This document shows positions 8,162-15,072 of a stretch of DNA of 64,000 nucleotides, in pieces. Made by a program: the position numbers and the translations under genes. A model generated the notes under the pieces. It saw only the letters and a list, made by a program, of their open reading frames with translations, ran no database searches and was not told where the DNA came from. Source of the stretch: Cupriavidus necator A5-1. Its GTDB lineage: Bacteria > Pseudomonadota > Gammaproteobacteria > Burkholderiales > Burkholderiaceae. Where the stretch lies: NCBI RefSeq assembly GCF_000744095.1, contig NZ_JQLI01000001.1:3596001-3660000 (forward strand), written 5' to 3'. Position 1 is the first letter of the stretch. Every line of letters starts with the position of its first letter.

Positions 8162-9094
8162 TCAGGCCGCGCGACGCTCCGCCGCGCCAGTGATGCGGGA
8201 CCAGGCGAAGCCCGCCAGCGCCACGTCTTCCAGCCCCACGCCGACTGACTTGTAAATCACGATGTCGTCGTCCCGCTGGCGCGGCGACACCTTGCCCAGC
8301 ACCACGTCGCCCAGTTCGACGATCTTCTCGTGCGGAAGGGCCTGCGGATCGGCCAGCACGATGTCGCCGGCCTCGCGCACGGACTGCGGGCGCCACTCGA
8401 CCACCACGGCGGCGGCGCGGCGCAGCGCGGTGTCGTCCAGTTCACGCGTATGCGGCAGGCTGGAGCCGATGGCGGCGACGAAAGCGCCCGGCCGGATCGA
8501 CGCGCCCGCGAACAGCGGCGTGGTCGCGCGTGACGCCGTGACGACGATATCGGCCTCGGCCACGGCAGCATCTGGCGCTGCCAGCGCGACCGGAATGCCG
8601 CACAGCGCCGACAGCCGCGCCGGCATGCCTTCATCGGCATGCGGATCAGACACCAGGATGCGCTCCAGCCCGAGCGTCGCGCTGAGCTGGCGCGCGTGCT
8701 GCACGCCCTGCGTGCCGGCGCCGAACAGCGCCAGCGTGCGCGCGCCGGGCCGGGCCAGCCGCTGCGCCGCAAGCGTGGTACAGGCGGCTGTGCGCAGGCG
8801 CGTGATGGCGCCGGCGTCGAACGAAGCGAGCGGACGGCCGTCGTCGGCCGAGAAGATCAGGATGACAAAGGAGAACTGGCCATTGATGGTGGTGTAGACC
8901 TTGGCGCCCGCGACGCCCTGCTGCGGGATCACTGCGCCCAGCGTGGACAGCTTGACGCCGCCCGCCTCGGTGCGGATGCGCTCCTGCATCGTGGCGTCGC
9001 CGCGCGCGAAGCTGGAAAACGCTGCTTCCATGACTTGCCGGGCATCTTCCGGGCTGACGTGGGCATCGATCATCGCGTCTGTGATGTGCTGCAT
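8162..9094 (-). CDS. Ornithine cyclodeaminase / mu-crystallin family protein
   Basis: 310 residues. The Rossmann motif LALFGAGTQGVQHARQL (about residue 120) is followed by SDPHADEGM and later by ADIVVTASRATTPLF, as in ornithine cyclodeaminase, alanine dehydrogenase and ketimine reductases. The N-terminal half has the substrate-side pattern KLSTLGAVIPQQGVAGAKVY. The family uses NAD(P)H to reduce, deaminate or cyclise amino acids and imines, so it hints that the pathway substrate contains an amine. The start ATG 9094 opens MQHITDAMIDAHVSPED. It lies 59 bp after the TSUP permease gene, same strand. Assigning a specific reaction would be a guess. Confidence 0.88.
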   Translation of the reverse strand: MQHITDAMIDAHVSPEDARQVMEAAFSSFARGDATMQERIRTEAGGVKLSTLGAVIPQQGVAGAKVYTTINGQFSFVILIFSADDGRPLASFDAGAITRLRTAACTTLAAQRLARPGARTLALFGAGTQGVQHARQLSATLGLERILVSDPHADEGMPARLSALCGIPVALAAPDAAVAEADIVVTASRATTPLFAGASIRPGAFVAAIGSSLPHTRELDDTALRRAAAVVVEWRPQSVREAGDIVLADPQALPHEKIVELGDVVLGKVSPRQRDDDIVIYKSVGVGLEDVALAGFAWSRITGAAERRAA

Positions 9095-9153
9095 GGGAAC
9101 TCCGCTGTTTGGGATGGGGACAGGAAAGACAGTGATCTCTGCGGGCCAGAGCC

Positions 9154-9921
9154 TCACGAAAAGGCAGTGCGGCCGAGCACACCGAGCGCCCCCGCAGCGC
9201 AAAGACCCAGCAGCAGCCGGCGCACCGCCCCGGGCGAAACGTGCCCGCGCAACCGGTTCGACAGCGCGAAGCCCGCAAACAGGAATGGCGCAAGGGCCGC
9301 CGCCAGCACCAGTTGCGGCAAACCGAAGCGCCCGGCCATCGCCAGCATGGCGAGCGACAGCACCGCGCCGCCGGACAGGATGCAACCCATCGTCGCGCGC
9401 ATCGGCGCCGGCGCCATGTGCTGCATGACCAGCGCGAACGGCGGCGCGCCGGCCGACGTGATCGTTCCCATAAAGCCCGACAGGGTGCCGGCAATGGCCA
9501 CGTTGGGCGAGGTCGGCAGCAGGCGCCAGCCCAGCAGGCTCAGCGCCACGGCGGCGAGTATCGACACCGAGAACAGCACCCCCAGCGGGCCCGGCGCCAG
9601 CCACGCCATGGTCAGCACCGCCGCCGCCCCGCCGAGCGCGCGTCCGATTAGAGCAAAGCCTGCGATGCGCCACGCGATCACCTCCCGCTCACGCAGCGCA
9701 CCCATCAAGGAGAGACAGCAGCCCATCGCCAGCAGCGGTCCCGGCACGAGTTCGGGGAAGAAGATTGCCCCCAGCGGTGCCGAAAGCATCGCAAATCCGA
9801 TTCCGCCCACGCCTTGCAGGCAGGCGCCCACGAGGATGAGTGCCCCCATCCATAGATATGTGGGGACGGAGAGTCCGGCGGGAAGCAGAGAGAGCAAGGT
9901 GGCGGGCAAGGCAGAGGTCAT
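9154..9921 (-). CDS. TSUP-family (TauE/SafE-like) membrane permease
   Basis: 255 residues, nearly all hydrophobic, with about eight transmembrane helices. The two half-repeats each begin with a glycine-rich helix (LVGACLQGVGGIGFAMLSAPL near the N-terminus and LSGFMGTITSAGAPPFALVM in the middle), a pattern typical of TauE/SafE permeases. Members export sulfite, sulfoacetate or related organic anions, or import them. It is the first gene of the OCD operon, and the promoter with a GTATAC box starts about 95 bp upstream. A sulfur-containing substrate or by-product is one possible reading, but the family is functionally broad. Confidence 0.88.
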   Translation of the reverse strand: MTSALPATLLSLLPAGLSVPTYLWMGALILVGACLQGVGGIGFAMLSAPLGAIFFPELVPGPLLAMGCCLSLMGALREREVIAWRIAGFALIGRALGGAAAVLTMAWLAPGPLGVLFSVSILAAVALSLLGWRLLPTSPNVAIAGTLSGFMGTITSAGAPPFALVMQHMAPAPMRATMGCILSGGAVLSLAMLAMAGRFGLPQLVLAAALAPFLFAGFALSNRLRGHVSPGAVRRLLLGLCAAGALGVLGRTAFS

Positions 9922-10016
9922 GGCGGCAGGTCGGAACAGCGGCTTGGAAGGCGCGAATGAAGCGCGTCGGACGGACGACCTCTTTGGGGCACGCCTCCCG
10001 CAAGTCGCTGGATAAC

Positions 10017-10044
10017 GGTATACAGTCTACATGTCACAGCGCAA
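10017..10044 (-). promoter_or_regulatory. TSUP/OCD operon promoter with GTATAC operator
   Basis: Minus strand: -35 TTGCGC (10039-10044), 16-bp spacer, -10 TATACC (10017-10022) overlapping GTATAC at 10018-10023. The spacing is the same as in the amidase, HDO and permease promoters. Confidence 0.55.
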
Positions 10045-10175
10045 TCGGGCAAACCTGTTGACCCATCTGTGCACCACTTGAAGGACGCTTCGCACCGCCG
10101 CAGGCCCAATAAAAGTGCGGCGTTCGGGCGACTTGCACCAGTCTGGTATAGGCGTAAGTCCGGATGAAAAACCTG

Positions 10176-10207
10176 TTGTCGTGAGATCGCACTGGAATAT
10201 AGTATAC
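10176..10207 (+). promoter_or_regulatory. Permease/ferredoxin promoter with GTATAC operator
   Basis: Plus strand: -35 TTGTCG (10176-10181), 16-bp spacer, -10 TATAGT (10198-10203) merging into GTATAC at 10202-10207. A half-like GGTATAG lies at 10145. The promoter drives 10276 onward and is divergent from the TSUP/OCD promoter 150 bp away. Confidence 0.6.
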
Positions 10208-10275
10208 CGACACTGGGTTCCAGAACTGGTACGGAACCCGGGGCCCCACAACCCCTCCGCCCCCAGGGAGTCTTC

Positions 10276-11814
10276 ATGTCACAACAAGTCGTGATCGGTG
10301 CCGCGCACTGGATCTATCTGTCAGGGGTAGCAGTCATCGTGCTGACGATGATTCTGCGCGCCAATGTTGTCGTCCCTTCCATCGTCGGCACCGCCCTGGT
10401 CGTGTTTGCGCTTACCGGCAGCCCGGTCTCGGCGCTGGGCGGGGTGTTCTCCGCGAGCCTGGTTGCCGCCAAGGAGCTGTTCAATATCTTCCTGGTGATC
10501 GCGTTCATGACGGCGCTGCTGAATGCGCTCAAGACGCTGCGCTCCGACATCCGCATGGTCGAGCCCTTCCGCGTGGTGATGAAGAACGGGCATTCGGCGT
10601 TCTTTATCCTGGCGGGCATCACCTACGTCATCTCGCTGTTCTTCTGGCCGACCCCTGCCGTGCCGCTGGTCTCCGCGATCCTGCTGCCGGCCGCCATCGC
10701 AGCGGGGCTGCCGCCGCTGGCGGGCGCGATGGCGATTGCCATCGCCGGCCAGGGCATGGCGCTGTCGTCCGACTATGTGATCGGTGTGGCACCCGGCATC
10801 AGTGCCAAGGCCGCCGGCGCGGCGGTGAGCGCCGCGGTGGTGGCCGATCGCGCACTGGCCCTGTCGATCATCACCGGCACTATTGCGCTGTGCCTGGCCT
10901 ACCTGTCGATGCGCAAGCATATCGTCCCCGCCTGCGGCACCCTGCTCGACCGCTGGCAGGCGCGCGCCGGCGGCACCGCCGAGGCGCTGGAAGGCGGCGG
11001 CACCTTCGACAAGGCCGAGATCGCCAAGGGCACCGCCCACGCCGAGCCGCTGGCCACCGACAGCAATATCGAAGCAAGCCTGTCGATGGTGGCCCGGCGC
11101 CGGGTGAAGTGGTCGAAATGCTTCGCGATCGTGACGCCCGTTGCTTTCCTCGCGGTGGTCGCCGTCATGGTGCTGCCCAAGCTGGGTACCGGCGTGCAGG
11201 ACCTCAAGGGCGGCGATGCGGCCGCGCTGGTCGGCGGCGTCGCGGCGGTGCTGATGATGCTGGCGACGCTGGCCGCCGAAGGCCCGCGCCGCATGCTCGA
11301 CGTGTGCCCGGAGCACATCACCGACGGCTTCGTCTTCGCCTTCAAGGCGATGGGCTCGGTGCTGCCGATCGCGGGCTTCTTCTTCGTCGGCGCCGGCGAA
11401 ACCGCCGCGCAGATCCTGGGCCTGCCGCCAGGCAAGGCGCCGAGTCTGCTGTTCGAACTGATCCAGGCCTACCAGCACATGATCCCGGACAACCACGTGC
11501 TGGTCGCCTTCGGGGTGCTGCTCGTCGGCATGATCACCGGCATCGACGGCTCCGGTTTCGCGGGCCTGCCGCTGACCGGCACGCTGGCCGGCGCCCTCGG
11601 CCCGGTGGTCGGCTTCGACCCCGCCACACTGGCCGCGGTGGGCCAGATGGGCGCGGTCTGGACCGGCGGCGGCACGCTGGTGGCGTGGTCGTCGCTGATC
11701 GCGGTGGCCGGCTTCGCCCGGGTGCCGGTGCTGGAAGCGGTGCGCGCGCTCCTGATCCCGGTGCTGATCGGGTTGGCCTGCTCCACCGTGGCCGCCATGG
11801 TGTTGTGGTCGTAG
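10276..11814 (+). CDS. Multi-pass membrane permease, ion/organate transporter type
   Basis: 512 residues with at least ten hydrophobic helices and one polar cytoplasmic segment (about residues 225-285). The two halves look related: SVIADRALALSII-like and TPAVPLVSAILLPAAI in the first, GMITGIDGSGFAGLPLTG in the second. This is the helix-break-helix style of the ion-transporter superfamily (CitMHS, GntP, DctM, ArsB relatives). I cannot assign a subfamily with confidence. AGGGAG lies 6 bases before the ATG. It leads an operon with two ferredoxins and is under the same GTATAC box as the oxygenase, so it is probably the pathway's uptake carrier for an anionic substrate. Confidence 0.8.
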   Translation: MSQQVVIGAAHWIYLSGVAVIVLTMILRANVVVPSIVGTALVVFALTGSPVSALGGVFSASLVAAKELFNIFLVIAFMTALLNALKTLRSDIRMVEPFRVVMKNGHSAFFILAGITYVISLFFWPTPAVPLVSAILLPAAIAAGLPPLAGAMAIAIAGQGMALSSDYVIGVAPGISAKAAGAAVSAAVVADRALALSIITGTIALCLAYLSMRKHIVPACGTLLDRWQARAGGTAEALEGGGTFDKAEIAKGTAHAEPLATDSNIEASLSMVARRRVKWSKCFAIVTPVAFLAVVAVMVLPKLGTGVQDLKGGDAAALVGGVAAVLMMLATLAAEGPRRMLDVCPEHITDGFVFAFKAMGSVLPIAGFFFVGAGETAAQILGLPPGKAPSLLFELIQAYQHMIPDNHVLVAFGVLLVGMITGIDGSGFAGLPLTGTLAGALGPVVGFDPATLAAVGQMGAVWTGGGTLVAWSSLIAVAGFARVPVLEAVRALLIPVLIGLACSTVAAMVLWS

Positions 11815-11900
11815 GCGGCTGCATGCGCCGCCAGGCCCGACAGATTTCCCCGACTTCTCTTGACGCCGGGTGGGCGCCCCTACCCGGCAGGAACCGCAAG

Positions 11901-12251
11901 ATGCCGACAGTCACTTTCCACAAGCAGGGCCAGACCTTCGTCGACGAGGTCAAGTCCCAGACCAACCTGGTCGTTCGCGCCGGGATCCGGCATTTTCCCT
12001 ATCCCAACCTGCGCTACGAGTGCGGCATGGGCAAGTGCTCCAAGTGCGCCTGCCGCGTGATCGCTGGCGCCGAACACCTGCCCCCGCCCAACTGGAAGGA
12101 AAAGAAGCAGCTCGGCGAGCGGCTCGAACAGGGCTACCGGCTGGCCTGCCAGCTCTGGATCGAGCACGACATCGAGCTGGCGCAGGACGACCTGACCGGG
12201 GCTGCGCCGGCCACCGCCGCCACCCTGGCCACGGCCAGCGCGGACGCCTGA
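11901..12251 (+). CDS. Plant-type 2Fe-2S ferredoxin (first of two)
   Basis: 116 residues. The cluster ligands are Cys41-x4-Cys46-x2-Cys49 and Cys83, in YECGMGKCSKCAC and RLACQLW. An extra Cys51 lies beside them. The sequence GAEHLPPPNWKEKKQL between the third and fourth ligands is typical of ferredoxins serving oxygenases, and a short Ala/Thr-rich tail ends the protein. It should carry electrons from the reductase at 4229 to an oxygenase, most simply the HDO at 7255. It starts 86 bp after the permease stop and is followed after 1 bp by the 105-residue protein. Confidence 0.88.
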   Translation: MPTVTFHKQGQTFVDEVKSQTNLVVRAGIRHFPYPNLRYECGMGKCSKCACRVIAGAEHLPPPNWKEKKQLGERLEQGYRLACQLWIEHDIELAQDDLTGAAPATAATLATASADA

Positions 12252-12252
12252 C

Positions 12253-12570
12253 ATGTTCGTCCTCCTCACCAGCCGCCCGGGCCAGTTCCGCACCGAGCCC
12301 ACCGCGGGCATGACCGCGGTCGAGGCATACGACTACGTCTTCTACGGCAAGCGCACCGCGCACTTTGTCATCGCGGAACTGGCCGCCGACACCAAGGTGC
12401 GGGTGCTGGAAGAAACGCCGCTCGGCATCGTCAATCTGGTGTCGACCAAGTTCCTCGACAAGTACGCCACGCTGGAGGCCGCCCGCGCCGCGCTACGCGC
12501 ACTGGCCAGCTTCGGCAGCATGGACATCGCCCTGGTGCCCACGCCGGTCGCCGTATGCGGGCGGTGCTGA
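12253..12570 (+). CDS. Unknown 105-residue protein between two ferredoxins
   Basis: 105 residues, beginning MFVLLTSRPGQFRTEPTAGM. It looks like a small alpha/beta protein: strands FVLLTS, HFVIAEL and VRVLEET, a helix LEAARAALRALASFG, and a C-terminal CGRC pair at Cys102 and Cys105. I do not recognise a family. The ATG overlaps nothing but starts 1 base after the ferredoxin stop, and a second ferredoxin follows 52 bp later, so translation is probably coupled to the first ferredoxin. An oxygenase coupling or assembly protein is a reasonable guess from position. Nothing in the sequence proves it. Confidence 0.75.
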   Translation: MFVLLTSRPGQFRTEPTAGMTAVEAYDYVFYGKRTAHFVIAELAADTKVRVLEETPLGIVNLVSTKFLDKYATLEAARAALRALASFGSMDIALVPTPVAVCGRC

Positions 12571-12622
12571 TCCTCCGGCCCTCACGCGCGCACGTGACGC
12601 ATTCCGCAACACATTCATCGCC

Positions 12623-12925
12623 ATGATCCAGATCACCTTCCTCACCAACCACGGCAAGACGGTCAGCGCGCCGCCCAACAGCAACCTGTTGCGCGTGTCG
12701 CTGCGCGATCAGGGCGGCATCCCCTTCAAGTGCGGCGGCGGATTGTGCGGCACCTGCAAGTGCCGCATCGAAAAGGGCCACGAGCACACCGACGCGGTCA
12801 AGCCGAAGGAAAAGAAGCTGCTGGCGGAAGCCGAGCTGGCCGCCGGGTTCCGGCTGGCCTGCCAGACTTTTATCAATGGCGACATTGCGGTGTCGTGGCA
12901 GCCGAAGGAGGCGGTGCGCGCGTGA
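12623..12925 (+). CDS. Plant-type 2Fe-2S ferredoxin (second of two)
   Basis: 100 residues. Ligands are Cys37-x4-Cys42-x2-Cys45 and Cys80, in FKCGGGLCGTCKC and FRLACQTF. It resembles the first ferredoxin (the shared EKK and RLACQ features suggest duplication) but lacks its C-terminal tail and is not closely identical. Two ferredoxins in one operon could serve two oxygenases, or one could donate to the HDO and the other to its assembly or activation. It is the last gene of the permease operon; the AbiE genes that follow are on the other strand. Confidence 0.88.
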   Translation: MIQITFLTNHGKTVSAPPNSNLLRVSLRDQGGIPFKCGGGLCGTCKCRIEKGHEHTDAVKPKEKKLLAEAELAAGFRLACQTFINGDIAVSWQPKEAVRA

Positions 12926-12992
12926 TGGGGGTGGTGAGCGGCTGCTGAGGATGGCTGGCGGCGGAGGCCAGGCGGCCGCGTCAGTATTGGGC

Positions 12993-13892
12993 CTACGATG
13001 GCTTCAATTTGAGTAGCGGCAGAAACTCTGCCCGAAAAGCCTGCATACGCGGATGTACCCGCCGTGGATCCATGCTGTCACCTGCGACCGCCTGGCGGTC
13101 GCCGAACGCCATATGATCCAGCAACAGGCTAAAGACCCGCTCGTCCCCGAGAATCACAACAAGCTGCTTCGTCACCGCTTCAGCCCCACGAGCCAGTGCA
13201 GCAGCGTCGCGGGCCAGCAAGGCCGCTGCGGCGATGTCAAGGTCGAAGTCGTATTTCTCCAGCAGGCCAGCCTCCTGCCCGAACAGGCGATCCTGGTTGC
13301 CGGCGGTTTCATAGCTGCATAGCAGCGTCAGCAGATCGGTAGCGTCGCGCCGGTCGTCGCAATGGCGGTCGTACCACGCAAGGAGCTTGAGCATTGCCAG
13401 CCCGGGCAGCGATGCGAACGGTATGACCAGGTCTTGATCGACAACAATGTGGATCGCGGCGTCAAAGGCTTGTCGGAATCCGGCAACGTTCATCATCGTG
13501 TCCATGGCTGGCGGCCACGCGATGCTCGCAGCCGGCTTTTCGATGTCGCCGAAAGGAATCACGTCGAGAACCATCACCCGCTCCCCGCCGTGGTGGTAGG
13601 TCAGCTTGTGCGGGTTCTTGTTGACCGACCAGAACCGGCCCGTGGCTACCAGTTGCCGGCATAGCGCCTCATGTTCCGCCCAGTCTGCGATGCAGATGCC
13701 GATGTCGATATCCTGCGTGCGCCGGGCTGGCCGGTTGCCGAAAACGTTCTCCAGGATGACCTGCCTGGCAGTCGCCCCGCCAACGAAGTAACGGACGCCA
13801 AGCTGGCGCGCGACAGCATCCAGGTCGCTCAGCAAGGACTTGCTGTCAGCGTCAAGCGGCCGTGTCGCGGGGAGTTCAAGAAGGATGGGCAA
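12993..13892 (-). CDS. AbiEii-like nucleotidyltransferase toxin
   Basis: 299 residues of the nucleotidyltransferase (MNT/AbiEii) fold. The catalytic motif FVGGATARQ (Gly38-Gly39) with RRTQDIDIGI (Asp61, Asp63) is clear, followed by the usual helical C-terminal part with LPGLAMLKLLAWYDR and RDATDLLTLL. AbiEii proteins are the toxins of type IV toxin-antitoxin systems; relatives transfer nucleotides to tRNA ends. It overlaps the 3' end of the AbiEi-like gene by 17 bp, so the two are translationally linked. The protein is slightly shorter than streptococcal AbiEii. Function as a phage-defence or maintenance module is inferred. Confidence 0.85.
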   Translation of the reverse strand: MPILLELPATRPLDADSKSLLSDLDAVARQLGVRYFVGGATARQVILENVFGNRPARRTQDIDIGICIADWAEHEALCRQLVATGRFWSVNKNPHKLTYHHGGERVMVLDVIPFGDIEKPAASIAWPPAMDTMMNVAGFRQAFDAAIHIVVDQDLVIPFASLPGLAMLKLLAWYDRHCDDRRDATDLLTLLCSYETAGNQDRLFGQEAGLLEKYDFDLDIAAAALLARDAAALARGAEAVTKQLVVILGDERVFSLLLDHMAFGDRQAVAGDSMDPRRVHPRMQAFRAEFLPLLKLKPS

Positions 13893-14925
13893 GGTATAAC
13901 TCTCTTATCTGCCGCGCAGCCTCGACATTGCGCGATTCCCCGGTATCCAGCAGGTCGGCATACACCAGAATGGGATGCGCGACATCCGGTGCGGTCGTGG
14001 CAACAGGCCTGGACGAAGCGTGCCAGAAGCGCTGCACGATCTCGACTTCGCCGTCAGGGTCCGCTTTCAGCCTCGCTTCGAGCAGGAGTTCGCGAGGTGT
14101 TACCGAGCCCGCATACAGCGTGATGCGCTCGGCCCGCAGATTATGGGCGAGCTTCTCTGCGGCCGCCTCTCCGCCAAGGACGGCATCGTACCGGCGCAGG
14201 TCGATGGCATGCCACCAGTCGGGCCGGGTCGCGGCAAAGCGCCGTGATGCCAGTCTGGGCTTGAGCCGCAGCGGGTATAGCGCCGCCCATTCATCGACGA
14301 CGCGCTCCCAGTCGCTGAAGCGGCGCTTGCCATCCGGGCTGACCGCCAGCAGGCCGCGATTCAGTAAGTCGTCCAGCGCCAGGTTGACCGTGCTCAGGGC
14401 AACGCCAGCGGCGCCGGCGATGGTGCGGTAAGGGGCCGCTACCAGACCAGGATCGGCGATCAGGGCGTACAGGACTTCCAGCTGTTTCGGGCTACCGGTG
14501 CGTGCACGCTGCATCGGCACCCCGCGCTCCAGCGGCCGGCGCCCCACGACGTAGAGCAACGCATCCGGCAAACGCAACGAAACGTTGCCTGCTGTATCGA
14601 GAAAGGCAATGTCATTGCTACGCAGGCGTTCCGCCATCTCCTGCGACACGTGCGAGGTGACCAGCAGCAACTTCTGCCCGACCCGATCCTGCAATTCTGC
14701 GATACCTGACACCACGGAAAAACGATCCACCGAACGCCTTGCCGTGACCGGTAAGGTGAAGGTACGCCCCTGCCCCAAGTCGAAGCGCATCGCACCGTCC
14801 AGCAGAAAGCCGCCCGCATCCGGCATCGGCGAAGCCGGCTCGGCGTGCATTGCTGTGGCATCGCGGAAGGCGGTGGCTGCCGCCTGCAGCAATGCATCGG
14901 CGGCACCGAGTGTCTTAATATTCAC
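13876..14925 (-). CDS. AbiEi-like antitoxin / autoregulator
   Basis: 349 residues if started at GTG 14925 (VNIKTLGAADALLQ). A longer frame up to 15051 would place two perfect operators inside the gene and is rejected. The protein has a helix-turn-helix region with TIAGAAGVALSTVNLALDDLLNRGLLAV (about residues 185-215) and the segment RRFSDWERVVDEWAALYPLRLKP typical of AbiEi-family antitoxins. Such proteins bind inverted repeats at their own promoter and neutralise AbiEii. The start codon lies inside a further short palindrome, ATATTCA-AG-TGAATAT (14917-14932), which could also be a binding site. It is co-oriented with and overlaps the toxin gene. Confidence 0.75.
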   Translation of the reverse strand: MNIKTLGAADALLQAAATAFRDATAMHAEPASPMPDAGGFLLDGAMRFDLGQGRTFTLPVTARRSVDRFSVVSGIAELQDRVGQKLLLVTSHVSQEMAERLRSNDIAFLDTAGNVSLRLPDALLYVVGRRPLERGVPMQRARTGSPKQLEVLYALIADPGLVAAPYRTIAGAAGVALSTVNLALDDLLNRGLLAVSPDGKRRFSDWERVVDEWAALYPLRLKPRLASRRFAATRPDWWHAIDLRRYDAVLGGEAAAEKLAHNLRAERITLYAGSVTPRELLLEARLKADPDGEVEIVQRFWHASSRPVATTAPDVAHPILVYADLLDTGESRNVEAARQIRELYLAHPS

Positions 14926-14951
14926 TTGAATATCCGTGCGGTGTTCGTGGG

Positions 14952-15043
14952 TGTACGCGTTACGCGTACAACATCCAATTATCATACGCCTACACTTGCG
15001 ACAATTTGTACGAATTCCAGTTAATGTACGCGTAACGCGTACA
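14952..15043. promoter_or_regulatory. Two 19-bp palindromic operators upstream of abiEi
   Basis: TGTACGCGTTACGCGTACA at 14952-14970 and TGTACGCGTAACGCGTACA at 15025-15043. Each is a perfect 9-1-9 palindrome; they differ only at the central base and lie 73 bp apart centre to centre. The AT-richer region between them should hold the promoter. A third half-like GTACGAA is at 15007. Confidence 0.75.
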
Positions 15044-15072
15044 TGGTGCAAAACCAGACAGAGCCGGCTACG

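Noticed and set aside
10321..11496. Minus-strand open frame opposite the large permease
   Set aside because: His/Gln/Arg-rich composition, no motif, and the plus-strand permease has a ribosome site and membrane pattern.
14926..15051. Longer AbiEi reading from 15051
   Set aside because: The extension would span both 19-bp operators; the GTG at 14925 is preferred.
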